In this document: positions 63,133 to 64,000 of the stretch, piece by piece
How positions within the stretch are numbered: position 1 is the stretch's first letter
Layout of the letters: every line of letters begins with the position of its first letter
NCBI GenBank assembly: GCA_025928155.1
Contig: JAICKC010000001.1
Coordinates: 36,829 to 100,828 of the forward strand
Direction of reading: 5' to 3'
Length of the DNA: 64,000 bases
Source: Candidatus Saccharimonadota bacterium
Lineage (GTDB): Bacteria > Patescibacteriota > Saccharimonadia > Saccharimonadales > UBA4665
The notes under the pieces: model-generated
What the model was told of the DNA's origin: nothing
Databases searched by the model: none
What the model saw: only the letters and a program-made list of their open reading frames with translations
Program-made: the position numbers and the translations under genes

Positions 63133-64000
63133 ATGGACACTAAAGAATCCGAGAAGAAAGATAGTACTCCAATTCCAAGCTCTCCGTTATGTCAGCTTAG
63201 AACTGGATTACTCATGCTGATATACAAACAAAAATTGAACGAGAAAGAGTACGACGTTCTAGGTCGCCAAACTTTCCAGCATAGCGTCATAAGCAACCGT
63301 CACAGCTACGCAGGCGAGTTAGAGCGAGTTCTAGATGAGCTTAAACTTACAGCAGATTTACTGGCTGAAGTAAGCGAAAAGCGTGAGGGTAAGTACAGAA
63401 CATACGAGCCCGAGGAGATTATCTCGTACTACAACGGCACTTTCCTAGATGGCGTACATCAGGCAAAAGACAAATTGCTACGCCTCGTTGATTATATGGC
63501 CGTGGAGGATGGACCGCTAAAGCGACCCTACGATGAGGCAAAAAAAGTAAGCGTCGGACCCATTCGCAAGAAACACGGCAAACTTCTTAAGCAAATCGGC
63601 ATCGACGATCTACTTGATGTATGGCAAGAGAGCGCCCAGCCCATTGGCATTGCTCTTCGCAAGCGTACACAACACCATCACTTTCTGAGTCGACTACAGC
63701 TAACTGAGGATTATCAAAATCTGCGGATGACGCGTACCATGTTGCAGCCCACAACCATTGAGCAATTAAGCGAGTATGGGAAAAAGCGCATGACTGAATT
63801 GGGCGAGGAGTCGTTCAAGAAATACAAGGAAGACATAGTCGCCAAGATTCAAGTCTCAATTGCGCAGATTGAGGCAAGCCTAAACGTCATCGCCGAAAAG
63901 CTAATCGCACATTATAAAGTGCCCACCGACCCGGCTGAGCTTGCAAAGATTGGCGCAGAATACATGGACTTCTTGGGCTCGCTTGAGATTAAGAATGAAA
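63133..64000 (+). CDS. Partial gene, possibly HEPN-like, runs off the right edge
   Basis: ATG at 63133 after GAGGGGAGCAG; 289 codons, no stop before the window ends. Helical, charged protein: MDTKESEKKDSTPIPSS, then LERVLDELKLTADLLAEVS. Residues 176-181 read R-KRTQ-H (in ALRKRTQHHHFLS), an Rx4H pattern like Cthe_2314-type HEPN proteins. Late part has KIQVSIAQIEASLNVIAEK. Weak case for a HEPN protein; the adjacent locus makes it plausible. Confidence 0.6.
   Translation, partial: MDTKESEKKDSTPIPSSPLCQLRTGLLMLIYKQKLNEKEYDVLGRQTFQHSVISNRHSYAGELERVLDELKLTADLLAEVSEKREGKYRTYEPEEIISYYNGTFLDGVHQAKDKLLRLVDYMAVEDGPLKRPYDEAKKVSVGPIRKKHGKLLKQIGIDDLLDVWQESAQPIGIALRKRTQHHHFLSRLQLTEDYQNLRMTRTMLQPTTIEQLSEYGKKRMTELGEESFKKYKEDIVAKIQVSIAQIEASLNVIAEKLIAHYKVPTDPAELAKIGAEYMDFLGSLEIKNE

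Overview
This window looks like a piece of a Candidate Phyla Radiation (Patescibacteria) genome, most likely Candidatus Saccharibacteria (TM7). That is an inference from gene content. Genes are tightly packed with 1-8 base overlaps. There are many wall-anchored or secreted proteins and an MprF-like protein. Several housekeeping proteins have unusual builds: a thymidylate kinase/ThyX-like fusion, an NAD ligase without zinc-finger cysteines, and L1 and SecE with long N-terminal extensions. There is no biosynthetic gene set beyond nucleotides and polysaccharide. TGA acts as a normal stop in many genes, so the recoded SR1/Gracilibacteria code does not apply. TTGACA/TATAAT-type promoters with 17-18 base spacers are easy to see, and several genes look leaderless.

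Layout. 1-5.4 kb (minus strand): start of rplJ with a complete L10 attenuator leader, an M20 peptidase, a small unknown gene, a possible structured RNA, and a dTTP-supply pair (dcd, then a Tmk/ThyX-like fusion). 5.5-10.9 kb: MprF-like protein, then three paralogous secreted proteins with a peptidoglycan-binding-like core, each with its own near-identical promoter. 11-14.7 kb (minus): secE-nusG-rplK-rplA block with two small ORFs. 14.7-17.3 kb: glycosyltransferase and PAS histidine kinase, convergent. 17.4-22.7 kb: the most striking region, a compact alginate-like pathway of nucleotide-sugar dehydrogenase, processive GT2 synthase with LysM, AlgG-like epimerase with LysM, and a divergent PL7 lyase. 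22.8-27.7 kb: YgjP-like metallopeptidase, P-loop kinase, unknown protein, OSBS/NSAR-like enolase-superfamily enzyme, HAD phosphatase and methyltransferase.

27.8-31.3 kb: PadR regulator with a MacB/FtsX-type ABC system. 31.4-47.4 kb is a more plastic region. It holds a GT2 enzyme, an unknown protein, tRNA-Val and two tRNA-Leu genes, an FAD-linked oxidase, a tandem duplicate GntR-ATPase-permease cassette with palindromic operators, a TetR/small-membrane-protein pair, a glycosylase-like/HAM1 pair, an intact IS30-family element, four copies of a roughly 70 bp repeat next to strong hairpins, and small gene remnants.

47.4-60.6 kb is conserved: an anchored peptide-binding protein, secG, a small membrane protein, Xaa-Pro aminopeptidase, MazG, a deoxyribosyltransferase-like protein, an HTH-Nudix regulator with a palindromic operator, D,D-carboxypeptidase, LemA, HtpX, ligA, an HD hydrolase, a second HAM1 protein and tRNA-Trp. 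60.7-64 kb is a probable defence or toxin locus: a HEPN-like protein with an OLD/AAA_21-type ATPase, then a partial gene running off the right edge that may also be HEPN-like.

Themes are cell-surface and polymer building (alginate-like cluster, LysM proteins, MprF, glycosyltransferases), nucleotide supply and cleaning (dcd, Tmk/ThyX, MazG, two HAM1, HD and Nudix proteins), and local regulators placed beside palindromic operators.
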